Below, in pieces: positions 7,300 through 14,871 of a DNA stretch of 30,789 nt. The DNA comes from a virus. Under the pieces are notes generated by a model. That model was not told where the DNA came from and made no database searches. It saw only the letters and a program-made list of their open reading frames with translations. The DNA lies in the IMG/VR virus record IMGVR_UViG_3300042507_003525, positions 1 through 30,789 of that record; one strand, 5' to 3'. The translations under genes were made by a program, and so were the position numbers. Within the stretch, counting starts at the first letter, position 1, and each line of letters starts with the position of its first letter.

Positions 7300-7859
7300 A
7301 AAATTTTATAAAAATTTATGATGAAGTTTTACCTTGGAATGCAGTCTCTAGTTTAATACGTTTTGCAAATGTTTCAAATTTTGAAGAGGCTAAAATCGGA
7401 GGTGGGGATAAAAATACAACAGATTTTAATGTAAGAAGAACTTATGCATTGCCGTTATCAAATTTAAATAATTCTATTTCAAATGTTCATTGGTTTAATT
7501 TACTACATTCTTATTTTAATAAAAATTTAAAACAATATAAACTAGATGCCAATATTTTAGACTATGATTATCGAAATATTTTTGACATAGAAATTTTAAA
7601 ATATGAAAATACTGGTTTTTATACATGGCATGTAGATCATTTTGCAGCCATTCCAAGAACGATGAGTTGTATATTATTGTTAAATAATGATTATGAAGGT
7701 GGAAATTTGTGTTTTAGAAATCCAGATGGCTCTGGAGAATGGGAAGTAGAGGTTAAACCAAATAGAATGATAATTTGGCCAAGTAATTTTTTATATCCTC
7801 ATACGGTTAAACCAGTAACGAAAGGGACAAGGTATTCAGTAGTAGCATGGGCACTATAA
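7290..7859 (+). CDS. 2-oxoglutarate/Fe(II)-dependent oxygenase (prolyl-4-hydroxylase-like)
   Basis: A 189-residue enzyme with a complete double-stranded beta-helix signature. Two iron ligands come from HVD (H114, D116) after GFYTW, the third from H171 in YPHTVKPV, and the 2-oxoglutarate-binding arginine is R181 in KGTRYSVV. Between them EGGNLCFRNP (136-145) is the usual strand-turn. Such enzymes hydroxylate proteins, nucleobases or small molecules using oxygen and 2-oxoglutarate. Similar PKHD-type proteins are frequent in cyanophages and pelagiphages with unknown substrates. It starts inside the preceding gene and ends inside the next one, so the cassette is translated as a coupled series. 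Fold and cofactor are well supported; substrate is unknown. Confidence 0.85.
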   Translation: MEIKNFIKIYDEVLPWNAVSSLIRFANVSNFEEAKIGGGDKNTTDFNVRRTYALPLSNLNNSISNVHWFNLLHSYFNKNLKQYKLDANILDYDYRNIFDIEILKYENTGFYTWHVDHFAAIPRTMSCILLLNNDYEGGNLCFRNPDGSGEWEVEVKPNRMIIWPSNFLYPHTVKPVTKGTRYSVVAWAL

Positions 7860-8392
7860 AAGATTTTAAATATAAATTAATTAAAAATTTCTTATCTAAA
7901 GAAGAAATTAAATTATTAAATGATTACTGTAGAATCAAACACAGATTAAATTATGATTCTTTTGATTTTGTTCAAAACAATAATGGAGATACTTATTTTT
8001 ATGGAGACCCATTAATGGAATCTTTAATGGTTAATAAATTAGAATTAATGCAGAAAGAAACTGGTTTAGAATTACTACCTACTTATGCTTTTTGGAGAAT
8101 GTACACAGTTAATGCCGATTTAAAAAAACATAGAGATAGACCTGCTTGTGAAGTAAGTGTTACTGTAATGATAGGATCAGATAAAACACCATGGTCAATA
8201 TACATGGATGGAACAGAAATTAATATGGAACCTGGTGATGCTGCAGTATATTTAGGATGTGAAGTAGAACATTGGAGAGAAGAGTTTAAAGGTGATTGGC
8301 ATGCACAAACATTTTTACATTATGTTGATAAAAATGGAAAAAATAAAGAATGGTTTAAAGACAAAAGAACATTGTATGGAATATCAAAATAA
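7847..8392 (+). CDS. Second 2OG/Fe(II) oxygenase-like protein
   Basis: A 181-residue protein starting 13 bases before the previous stop. The first iron motif is HRD (H95, D97) in DLKKHRDRPACEVSVTVMIG, and the third ligand is probably H142 in LGCEVEHWREEF. The segment NMEPGDAAVYLG (126-137) is the turn before the last strands. The residue that usually holds 2-oxoglutarate, an arginine about ten positions after the last histidine, is not clear; the local sequence is GDWHAQTFLHYVD, so H152 or Q154 occupies that area. It may therefore use a different anchor or be altered in function. Fold call is good, activity less sure. Confidence 0.75.
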   Translation: MGTIKDFKYKLIKNFLSKEEIKLLNDYCRIKHRLNYDSFDFVQNNNGDTYFYGDPLMESLMVNKLELMQKETGLELLPTYAFWRMYTVNADLKKHRDRPACEVSVTVMIGSDKTPWSIYMDGTEINMEPGDAAVYLGCEVEHWREEFKGDWHAQTFLHYVDKNGKNKEWFKDKRTLYGISK

Positions 8393-8954
8393 GAAAGAAT
8401 TTTTTTTTGAAAAACCAATGCTATTGAACACGTTTATTTTAATAAATGAAATTGAAGAAATTTCTTTAATAGATAAGCTTATAGAAGTTTCAAGGAAACA
8501 TTTACCGGACTCTGTCATATCTAATCTCACAAATGTTAAAGCGCAACATACAAATTTTCACTCTTTAAATCTTTGTCCGGAGTTTCATGAATTTTTAAAA
8601 AAAATAAAAAAAGATATTTTTAAAATTTATCCTTTTAATTTTTCAATAAATTCTTCATGGACTAATTTTTATGGAAAAACAAAAACAGACCATGCACAAG
8701 AACATAGTCATAATGGCACTACCGCATTCTGCGGGATACTTTATTGTACTGATGGACCTGGACCGGGAACGTATTTTAGCCAATACGATATAAATGTTAA
8801 GGAAAAAAAAGGTAGGTTTATTTTATTTCATCCATTGTTGTTGCATAGTGTGCAAGAATTTAATTATCAATCAGAAAGAATAACTATTGCTTTTAATATG
8901 GATGAAGTTAAAAGTTGGAATTATGCAAATAATTCTATATATTCTATAAAATAA
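8376..8954 (+). CDS. Third 2OG/Fe(II) oxygenase, HxH-type (2OG-FeII_Oxy_5-like)
   Basis: I choose ATG 8376, which overlaps the previous gene by 17 bases as elsewhere in this cassette, giving 192 residues. An upstream GTG at 8292 would reach deep into that gene; ATG 8418 is a possible later start. The protein has SWTNFYG, then the iron site EHSHNGTTAFCGILY (H110 and H112), then GRFILFHPLLLHSV with H157, and SERITIAFN with R168. This order matches the oxygenase family in which the first motif reads H-x-H. Substrates of this family are mostly unknown. The gene is extremely AT-rich. It is clearly a relative of the oxygenase at 15740 but has diverged. Confidence 0.75.
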   Translation: MEYQNKKEFFFEKPMLLNTFILINEIEEISLIDKLIEVSRKHLPDSVISNLTNVKAQHTNFHSLNLCPEFHEFLKKIKKDIFKIYPFNFSINSSWTNFYGKTKTDHAQEHSHNGTTAFCGILYCTDGPGPGTYFSQYDINVKEKKGRFILFHPLLLHSVQEFNYQSERITIAFNMDEVKSWNYANNSIYSIK

Positions 8955-8963
8955 TATAAATTT

Positions 8964-9623
8964 ATGATTATTTTACTTTTTTCAGGGGGTGTTGAAAGCA
9001 CAGTGTTGTTAAAATATTTTTTAAAAGACACAAATAAGTTAATACATGTTTTATTTAATAAATTACATTACGATGATGTTCATGGTCTAAAATATGTAGA
9101 ACAAAACAAAACAGTTGACAATATATTAAATTATTTTAAAAAAAATTACAGAGATTTTAATTTTAGTTCGACTGAATTAAAATTAAATAATGTTAATAGT
9201 GTGCAACAAGAGGCAAATGGTTTTGGATACGATGAACAATGGAATATATTTTTTGCAACTATATATGCTAAACTTTTTGGTATTAAAGATATTTGGCTTG
9301 GTGAATTTACTTATTGTAATATTCATTCTACAATAACTAGAGGTTTTCCTGCATTTTGGTTTCATAATGGTACTTTAGAAAAATATGCTTTAGCTGGAAC
9401 AATGTTTGATTTTAACTTCTATAAAGATTTAAAAATTAATTTTCCATCGAAAAATTTTAATAAAACAGGAATAGATTCATTTAAATCTAAAAAAGAAGCT
9501 TTTCAATATTTAGAACCGGAACTTCAAAAAATGGTAAGATCGTGCGAAGGAAAAGAAAAATTTTGTGGACAATGCGGTAAATGCAAACAATATAAAACAC
9601 TTGAGATAGTAAATGAAATTTAA
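8964..9623 (+). CDS. QueC-like PP-loop ATP-pyrophosphatase with zinc cysteines
   Basis: A 219-residue protein of the N-type ATP-pyrophosphatase fold. The ATP loop is SGGVESTV (residues 7-14), and a C-terminal zinc site is formed by C194, C201, C204 and C207 (C-x6-C-x2-C-x2-C). That combination and length are those of QueC, which converts a carboxylate to a nitrile in 7-cyano-7-deazaguanine synthesis. The usual Asp in SGGxDS is Glu here, and the zinc spacing is one or two residues shorter than I recall for QueC. No QueD, QueE, FolE or transglycosylase partner is in the window. It may therefore be a ligase or amidase-type relative working on the cassette's own substrate. Confidence 0.7.
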   Translation: MIILLFSGGVESTVLLKYFLKDTNKLIHVLFNKLHYDDVHGLKYVEQNKTVDNILNYFKKNYRDFNFSSTELKLNNVNSVQQEANGFGYDEQWNIFFATIYAKLFGIKDIWLGEFTYCNIHSTITRGFPAFWFHNGTLEKYALAGTMFDFNFYKDLKINFPSKNFNKTGIDSFKSKKEAFQYLEPELQKMVRSCEGKEKFCGQCGKCKQYKTLEIVNEI

Positions 9624-9831
9624 ACAATATGAAAATGGTTCTTGCGATATAGAGTTTTCTTGGAAAGAAAGATTTTTACTTTTTAGAAAAGGAAAATTAC
9701 ATTTTTCTGATGAAAATTTAAAACATTTTGGAAATCATCTTGTTAAGATGGTAATGGACTGGCAAATAAAGTTTAATGAAAAAACAATAAATTTACAGAC
9801 AAAAGAAAACACGGAAATAAAAAGTGAATGA
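9613..9831 (+). CDS. Small protein between QueC-like and carbamoyltransferase genes, unknown
   Basis: A 72-residue protein that overlaps the QueC-like gene by 11 bases and the carbamoyltransferase gene by 4 bases (ATGA). It is polar, with aromatic residues in the first half (FKQYENGSCDIEFSWKERFLLF) and a Lys/Asn/Glu-rich end. It has no membrane segment or known motif. Its tight placement suggests co-translation with the two enzymes, perhaps as an accessory or carrier-like subunit, but there is no phosphopantetheine-type serine motif to support a carrier role. Confidence 0.5.
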   Translation: MKFKQYENGSCDIEFSWKERFLLFRKGKLHFSDENLKHFGNHLVKMVMDWQIKFNEKTINLQTKENTEIKSE

Positions 9832-10757
9832 AAATTCTAGGAATAAATATTTCTCACGATTTTTCAATATGTGTTTACGAAAATAAAATTATTAAAGAAA
9901 TATATTTTGAAGAAAGGTTTGTCCAAGAAAAAAATTTTATTGTTCAAAACAAAGAAACTTTTTACAATTGTATATTTAAAAAAATAAATTTTAAACCAGA
10001 CATTGTTGTTTATTCAAGTTTTCAAAGATTATTAGACAATGAGATTAAAGATGAACAAATCATTCAACAAATTCAAAAACAATTAGATAACCCAGTCTAT
10101 TATTTTAATAAAAAAAATCATCATATATATCATGCCTGCTCTTCTTTTTTCTTTTCAAAATTTGAAGAGGCTATGTCTATTGTTATAGACGGTGGAGGAG
10201 CATGTCCGTTAGAACGAAATTATAGAGAAATACAATCTATATTTTATATAAATAAAAAAAATATTTATACAATTTTTCAACACTTATCAAACTATAAATC
10301 TCTTTTATTACCTAAAAATTTCGAAGACGAATATTCAAATTTAATAACTAATATTTATAAAAAAGGAATTGAATTTTATTGTTCTTCTTTATGTATTGGA
10401 GGATTAGATTTTATAAGAGCTTGTAGTAAAATAAATTTAAAAAATGAACCAGGTAAATTAATGGGTCTAGCATCTTATGGATCAAGTAAACAACCTTACA
10501 ACTTAGATTATAACAATGTAGACGTAGCTAAAAAAATTCAAGAAAAATCTTTTAAAGAAACTTGTGTGTTAATTGAAAAAGCTTATAACTATAAAAAAAT
10601 TAAAAATTTTGTTTTATCTGGAGGCTATTTTTTAAACTGTAGTAATAACTTTAAATACGTTAAAAAGTATCCTGAATTTAATTTTTTTGTAGATCCTGAT
10701 CCTTCTGATGGGGGAACAGCTTTAGGAGCTTGTGTTTATTATGATTCTTATAAATAG
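9828..10757 (+). CDS. Carbamoyltransferase, N-terminal (YgjD-like) half of a split enzyme
   Basis: A 309-residue protein matching the N-terminal domain of the TobZ/NodU carbamoyltransferase family. Landmarks are SHD (9-11), the HH...H metal site (H98, H99, H102), DGGG (121-124), GKLMGLASYG (209-218), SGGYFLN (264-270) and DPDPSDGGTALGA (289-301). In these enzymes the domain makes carbamoyl-adenylate from carbamoyl phosphate and ATP and hands the group to a hydroxyl on the acceptor. The gene stops right after the last motif, where single-chain relatives continue into the C-terminal domain. That domain is in the next gene, in another frame, with a 17-base overlap. Confidence 0.85.
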   Translation: MKILGINISHDFSICVYENKIIKEIYFEERFVQEKNFIVQNKETFYNCIFKKINFKPDIVVYSSFQRLLDNEIKDEQIIQQIQKQLDNPVYYFNKKNHHIYHACSSFFFSKFEEAMSIVIDGGGACPLERNYREIQSIFYINKKNIYTIFQHLSNYKSLLLPKNFEDEYSNLITNIYKKGIEFYCSSLCIGGLDFIRACSKINLKNEPGKLMGLASYGSSKQPYNLDYNNVDVAKKIQEKSFKETCVLIEKAYNYKKIKNFVLSGGYFLNCSNNFKYVKKYPEFNFFVDPDPSDGGTALGACVYYDSYK

Positions 10758-11268
10758 TATTGAAGAAGCAATTAATGTTTTGTTAGATCAAAAACCTTTG
10801 GTTATTTTTCAAAACCATAGTGAATGGGGTCCTAGAGCTTTAGGTAATCGTTCTATTTTATTTGATCCTAGAAATGCAGACGCAAAAAATATTGTTAATA
10901 CTTTTAAAAAAAGAGAATGGTGGAGACCACTAGCAGGAACTGTTTTACTTGAATATGTTCATGACTGGTTTGATATAGCTACACTAAAAGAATCTCCCTA
11001 TATGAGTTTTGCAGTGGATGCTAAACAACAAGCCATTGAAAAGATACCTTCTATTGTTCATGTAGATAATACCTGTAGAATTCAAACTGTTACAAAAGAA
11101 CAAAATTTAAATTATTATAATCTTATATTTGAGTTTTACAAAAAAACAAATGTTCCAGTATTATTAAATACTTCTTTTAATTTAGCTGGTTTTCCAATAG
11201 CTGAGACATTAGATCAAGCTAAATATGTTTGCAATGTTTCAGAGTTTAAATATTTATATACTCCCTAA
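10741..11268 (+). CDS. Carbamoyltransferase, C-terminal half of a split enzyme
   Basis: I choose ATG 10741 (175 residues) over GTG 10732. The protein is the Carbam_trans_C domain: HSEWGPRALGNRSI (26-39), KKREWWRPLAG (56-66), HVDNTCRIQTV (107-117) and VLLNTSFNLAG (140-150). It lies one frame away from the N-terminal half and overlaps it by 17 bases. All family motifs are kept in both parts, so the pair is likely to form one active enzyme from two chains rather than a dead gene. The linker found in single-chain enzymes is short or absent. A sequencing frameshift or programmed slippage would give a fused chain of about 480 residues instead. It ends cassette 1. Confidence 0.8.
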   Translation: MILINSIEEAINVLLDQKPLVIFQNHSEWGPRALGNRSILFDPRNADAKNIVNTFKKREWWRPLAGTVLLEYVHDWFDIATLKESPYMSFAVDAKQQAIEKIPSIVHVDNTCRIQTVTKEQNLNYYNLIFEFYKKTNVPVLLNTSFNLAGFPIAETLDQAKYVCNVSEFKYLYTP

Positions 11269-11278
11269 TAACTCTTTA

Positions 11279-11307
11279 TTGTTAATTATATAGTCATAAG
11301 GTATAAT
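11279..11307 (+). promoter_or_regulatory. Sigma70-type promoter before the nozzle gene
   Basis: TTGTTA (11279-11284), a 17-base spacer and a perfect TATAAT (11302-11307). The -10 box is preceded by GG. Predicted transcription would begin at about 11313-11315, at the start codon itself. It stands at the junction between cassette 1 and the next structural block. Confidence 0.5.
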
Positions 11308-11315
11308 GCCTTATG
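11295..11315. repeat. Inverted repeat around the -10 box and start codon
   Basis: CATAAGG and CCTTATG are perfect 7-base complements separated by TATAATG. The loop contains the -10 box, and the right arm includes the ATG at 11313. It can act as a cruciform or operator in DNA, or as a hairpin covering the start codon in read-through RNA from the cassette. Confidence 0.6.
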
Positions 11316-13469
11316 CCTTTAAAGAAGATACCATTAGCCCCTGGCTTTGATAAACAAGATACTGCATCCCAAGCAGAAGGTCGTTGGATAGATGGAGACT
11401 ACGTTCGTTTTCGTTATTCAAATCCTGAAAAAATAGGAGGATGGCAACAATTATTACCTGAGTTATTAGTAGGTTCTGCCAGAGAACAGTTTATTTGGTC
11501 AGATCTTAAGGGAAATCGTTATGCAGCCATTGGCACAAATAAATTATTAGTTATTTATTTTGAAGGTCAATATTATGATATTACACCACTGGACACTCCA
11601 TTAACAAGCTGTACTTTTACATCTACTACTGGATCTGCAACAGTTACAGTTAATAAAGCAGGACATGATTTAGAAATTGGAGACATTATTAAACTGACCT
11701 CTGTGTCTCTTCCTGGTGGAGGGGTTACTACTTATACAACTTCTGATTTTACAACTAATTTATTTGAAGTACAAACAACACCTAGTTCTGGTACTTTCAC
11801 TATTACAATGCTTACAAACGAAGCTGGAACTGGAATGACAGCTCAAGGTTCTGCAACAACTAATCCTTATTATAATTTTGGTCCATTTGGTCAAACTTAT
11901 GGATATGGTTATGGTACAGCTAACTGGGGTGGATTTAGTTCAACAGTTACTCAAAATCAATTAAATGGATCTATTGATAATTCTCAAGCAACTATTACAG
12001 TTGATTCCACAACTGGTTTTCCAGCGTCAGGTACAATATTAATTGATTCTGAATTAATTACTTATGCTAGTAAAAACTCAACTCAATTTTTAACGTGTGT
12101 TAGAGGAGTTGAAGGAACAACAGCCACTTCTCATAACGACAATACAAAAGTTTATGATGCGGATACATTTGTAGGATGGGGACAATCTTCTTCAGTTCAA
12201 ACTCCTATTAGATTAGATCCTGCATCTTGGTCGTTAGATAATTTTGGAGAAATACTAATTGCTACAATGCATAATGGTCCTACATTTATTTGGGATCCTA
12301 CAAATACTGGTCTTGGAGGAAGAGCAACAATTAATACTAATATGCCTATTAAATCTGTAATGACTATTGTTTCAGACAGAGATAGACATGTAATTCATTT
12401 AGGAACGTGTACTACAATTAGTAATGGTGCAACTCAAGATAAAATGTTTATTCGTTTTTCTGATCAAGAAGATTATGATATCTATCAACCTACATCAACG
12501 AACACCGCTGGAACATTTAGACTAGATGATGGAACTAAAATTATAGGAGCTGTTAAAGCTAAAGATTATATATTAATTCTTACAGATAGTGCTGCATATA
12601 CTATGCAATTTGTTGGTCCTCCTTATACTTTCACTATTAGAAAAGTAGGATCTAATTGTGGTTGTTTAGGTCAACATGCAATTGTTTTTGCACAAGGTGC
12701 CGTATGGTGGATGGGTGATTCTGGCGGATTCTTTGTTTATGACGGTACGGTAACTTCTGTTCCTAGTTTAGTAGAAGATTATGTTTTTTCAACTACTGGA
12801 TTTGAAAATCCTGGTCTTAATTATAATGCAGATGAAATAACTTATGCTTCTCATAATAGTTTATTTACAGAGGTAACTTGGTTTTATGCAGATGCTTCAT
12901 CTTCTAATATTAATAGATATGTAACTTATAACTATGGTGAAAAAGTTTGGACAACAGGAACTATGGCAAGAACTACTTATGCAGATGCAAGTGTTTATGA
13001 TTTACCTCATGCAACTAAATATGATCCAAACGTTACTCCAACATTTCCAGTAGTCAATGGTGTGTCTTCAGGAGCAACTTATTACTATGAACATGAAATT
13101 GGAGTAAATGAAGTAGATTCAACAGGAGCTAAAACTGCGATACCTGCATACATTAGATCAGGGGATTTTGATTTAGATGTAGATGGAGATGGCCAGTATT
13201 TCCTAAAACTTAATAGATTTATACCTGACTTTAAAAATTTAGAAGGTAATGTAAAGGTCACTTTATTTTTAAGAAGCTATCCTGCCGACACAACAACGGC
13301 CAAAGGACAAACAACGATTGGTCCTTTTACTATAAATTCTGATACAGATAAAATAGATACTAGAGGAAGAGCAAGATTAGCTAGTATTAAAATAGAAAAT
13401 GATGCTATAGATGAGACTTGGCGTTATGGAATATTTAGAGTAGACATACAACCAGATGGAAGAAGATAA
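11313..13469 (+). CDS. Tail nozzle / needle-base protein, P22 gp10-like
   Basis: A 718-residue protein. It opens with a marine-phage motif (LAPGFDKQDTASQAEGRWIDG and VRFRYSNPEKIGGWQ). The C-terminal half has the beta-propeller pattern of P22 gp10-type nozzle proteins: SDRDRHVIHLGT, IRFSDQEDYDIYQP, DDGTKIIGAVKAKDYILILTDS, MQFVGPPYTFTIRKVGSNCGCLG and GAVWWMGDSGGFFVYDG. Residues about 95-300 hold extra Thr/Gly-rich inserted beta domains, which explain a length well above P22 gp10 (about 470). The protein would join the adaptor ring to the tail tip and hold DNA in the head. A promoter and an inverted repeat precede it; it couples by TAATG to the next gene. Confidence 0.7.
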   Translation: MPLKKIPLAPGFDKQDTASQAEGRWIDGDYVRFRYSNPEKIGGWQQLLPELLVGSAREQFIWSDLKGNRYAAIGTNKLLVIYFEGQYYDITPLDTPLTSCTFTSTTGSATVTVNKAGHDLEIGDIIKLTSVSLPGGGVTTYTTSDFTTNLFEVQTTPSSGTFTITMLTNEAGTGMTAQGSATTNPYYNFGPFGQTYGYGYGTANWGGFSSTVTQNQLNGSIDNSQATITVDSTTGFPASGTILIDSELITYASKNSTQFLTCVRGVEGTTATSHNDNTKVYDADTFVGWGQSSSVQTPIRLDPASWSLDNFGEILIATMHNGPTFIWDPTNTGLGGRATINTNMPIKSVMTIVSDRDRHVIHLGTCTTISNGATQDKMFIRFSDQEDYDIYQPTSTNTAGTFRLDDGTKIIGAVKAKDYILILTDSAAYTMQFVGPPYTFTIRKVGSNCGCLGQHAIVFAQGAVWWMGDSGGFFVYDGTVTSVPSLVEDYVFSTTGFENPGLNYNADEITYASHNSLFTEVTWFYADASSSNINRYVTYNYGEKVWTTGTMARTTYADASVYDLPHATKYDPNVTPTFPVVNGVSSGATYYYEHEIGVNEVDSTGAKTAIPAYIRSGDFDLDVDGDGQYFLKLNRFIPDFKNLEGNVKVTLFLRSYPADTTTAKGQTTIGPFTINSDTDKIDTRGRARLASIKIENDAIDETWRYGIFRVDIQPDGRR

Positions 13470-13645
13470 TGGCTAAAATAGATTTTTACGTACCAGAACC
13501 TAAACCAGAATATAATATAGATGTTCAAAGACAAATTATACAAGCTATTGATACTTTAAAGAGTCAGTTGAATACAAGCTTTCTAGAAGAACAAGTACAA
13601 GAGACACAAAGATTTACTTGGTTTAACATGAGGTTTGGCTGCTAA
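13469..13645 (+). CDS. Small structural-operon protein, 58 residues
   Basis: ATG 13469 overlaps the nozzle stop and the stop overlaps the next start (TAATG at both ends), which fixes the reading frame. The protein has a proline-rich opening (MAKIDFYVPEPKPEYN), an amphipathic helix (VQRQIIQAIDTLKSQLNTSFLEEQVQETQ) and an aromatic end RFTWFNMRFGC. The helix may form a coiled coil. No named family is known to me. Position suggests a small tail component or an assembly factor for the nozzle or the next protein. Confidence 0.7.
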   Translation: MAKIDFYVPEPKPEYNIDVQRQIIQAIDTLKSQLNTSFLEEQVQETQRFTWFNMRFGC

Positions 13646-14871
13646 TGAGTTGTGAAAATATAAATATAACTACACAACCTGTAAGTATTGGAGGAACTAA
13701 TACTGATGCATTTGGAAGATTAAGAGTATCAAACCCTCTTACGATCTTTGACAGTAAGAATATAATGTCACAGAATAATTTATTTGATCCATCAACTGCA
13801 AATGGTGGAAGTGTTACTTATACAGCTAATAAATCTACAGTTAATTTAAATGTAACGGAGGCAGCGGGATCTAAAACAATAAGACAATCTAAAAGAGTTA
13901 TGTCTTATCAACCTGGTAAGTCATTACTTATTTTTAATACATTTGTAATGAATACTTTGACTGCAAACTTAAAACAAAAGGTAGGTTTATTTGATGCAAA
14001 TAACGGAATATTTTTTACAGCAGATGGAACAACACTTAAAATAGTAAGAAGAACTTATACATCAGGTGCTCCAGTTGATACTGAAATATCACAATCTAGT
14101 TGGAACGGAGATACTTTAAATGGAACGGGAGCAAGTGGATTTACCTTAAATGCAGCTACATCAAATATACTATTTATAGATATTGAATGGTTAGGTGTAG
14201 GATCTGTTAGAGTTGGATTTGTTATTAATGGTCAATTAATTACAGCACATACTTTTTATAATGCTAATAGTTTAACGACTGTTTATATGCAAACAGCCAA
14301 TCTTCCAATTCGTTATGAGATTGAAAGAGCTGGAACATTGACGGCTGGAACTTATACATTACAACAAATATGTTCTTCTTGTATTTCTGAAGGTGGATAT
14401 TCTCCACAAGGATTAGAAGAAATGATTGGAACAGCTACAGTTAGTGCTGGTGTGAATTTAACAACAGCAAATACTTATTATAATATTGCAACAATTAGAA
14501 TTAAGACTTCAAGACCATATGCAGTTATAGTTCCGTCTGGAGTAGATGTTTTAAACATATCTAATGGAGATTTTGAATGGGGATTATTTGTTAATGCTAC
14601 ACCATCCTCTCCATTTTCATATACAAGTTTTAGTGATAATGTAGAATATGATTTAACTACAATTAATTTAACTACATTAGGAACAAGAATTGCTGGTGGA
14701 TACTTAGGTGGTAAAACTTCACCTTTTACTTTAGGTGGAGATTTTATAGCATTTGCAAATCAACTTGGACAAACTATTGCAGGTGTATCAGATACTTTAA
14801 CATTAGGTGTAAGACCAGGAACAGCTAATGGAGATGTATCTGGTTTATTAAAATGGTTTGATTTAACATAA
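13645..14871 (+). CDS. Large beta-rich virion protein of marine phages
   Basis: A 408-residue protein with the opening motif GTNTDAFGRLRVSNPLTIFDSKN (residues 18-40), which I recall from structural proteins of cyanophages and pelagiphages. The remainder is Thr/Ser/Gly-rich beta sequence with two conserved-looking strands, IDIEWLGVGSVRVGFVING (about 174-192) and YTLQQICSSCISEGGY (about 238-253). There is no enzymatic motif, signal or membrane helix. Together with the 112-residue protein that follows it may form a fibre or spike. Coupled by TAATG on both sides. Family recognition is good; position in the particle is unknown. Confidence 0.65.
   Translation: MSCENINITTQPVSIGGTNTDAFGRLRVSNPLTIFDSKNIMSQNNLFDPSTANGGSVTYTANKSTVNLNVTEAAGSKTIRQSKRVMSYQPGKSLLIFNTFVMNTLTANLKQKVGLFDANNGIFFTADGTTLKIVRRTYTSGAPVDTEISQSSWNGDTLNGTGASGFTLNAATSNILFIDIEWLGVGSVRVGFVINGQLITAHTFYNANSLTTVYMQTANLPIRYEIERAGTLTAGTYTLQQICSSCISEGGYSPQGLEEMIGTATVSAGVNLTTANTYYNIATIRIKTSRPYAVIVPSGVDVLNISNGDFEWGLFVNATPSSPFSYTSFSDNVEYDLTTINLTTLGTRIAGGYLGGKTSPFTLGGDFIAFANQLGQTIAGVSDTLTLGVRPGTANGDVSGLLKWFDLT

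Noticed and set aside
8292-8954. Longer form of the third oxygenase starting at GTG 8292
   Set aside because: It would overlap the previous gene by about 100 bases with no domain in the extra part. ATG 8376 fits the local pattern of short overlaps.
8964-9623. Deazaguanine modification of phage DNA as the role of cassette 1
   Set aside because: Only a QueC-like protein is present. No other pathway enzyme or transglycosylase is in the window and the ATP loop is altered, so the claim is not supported here.
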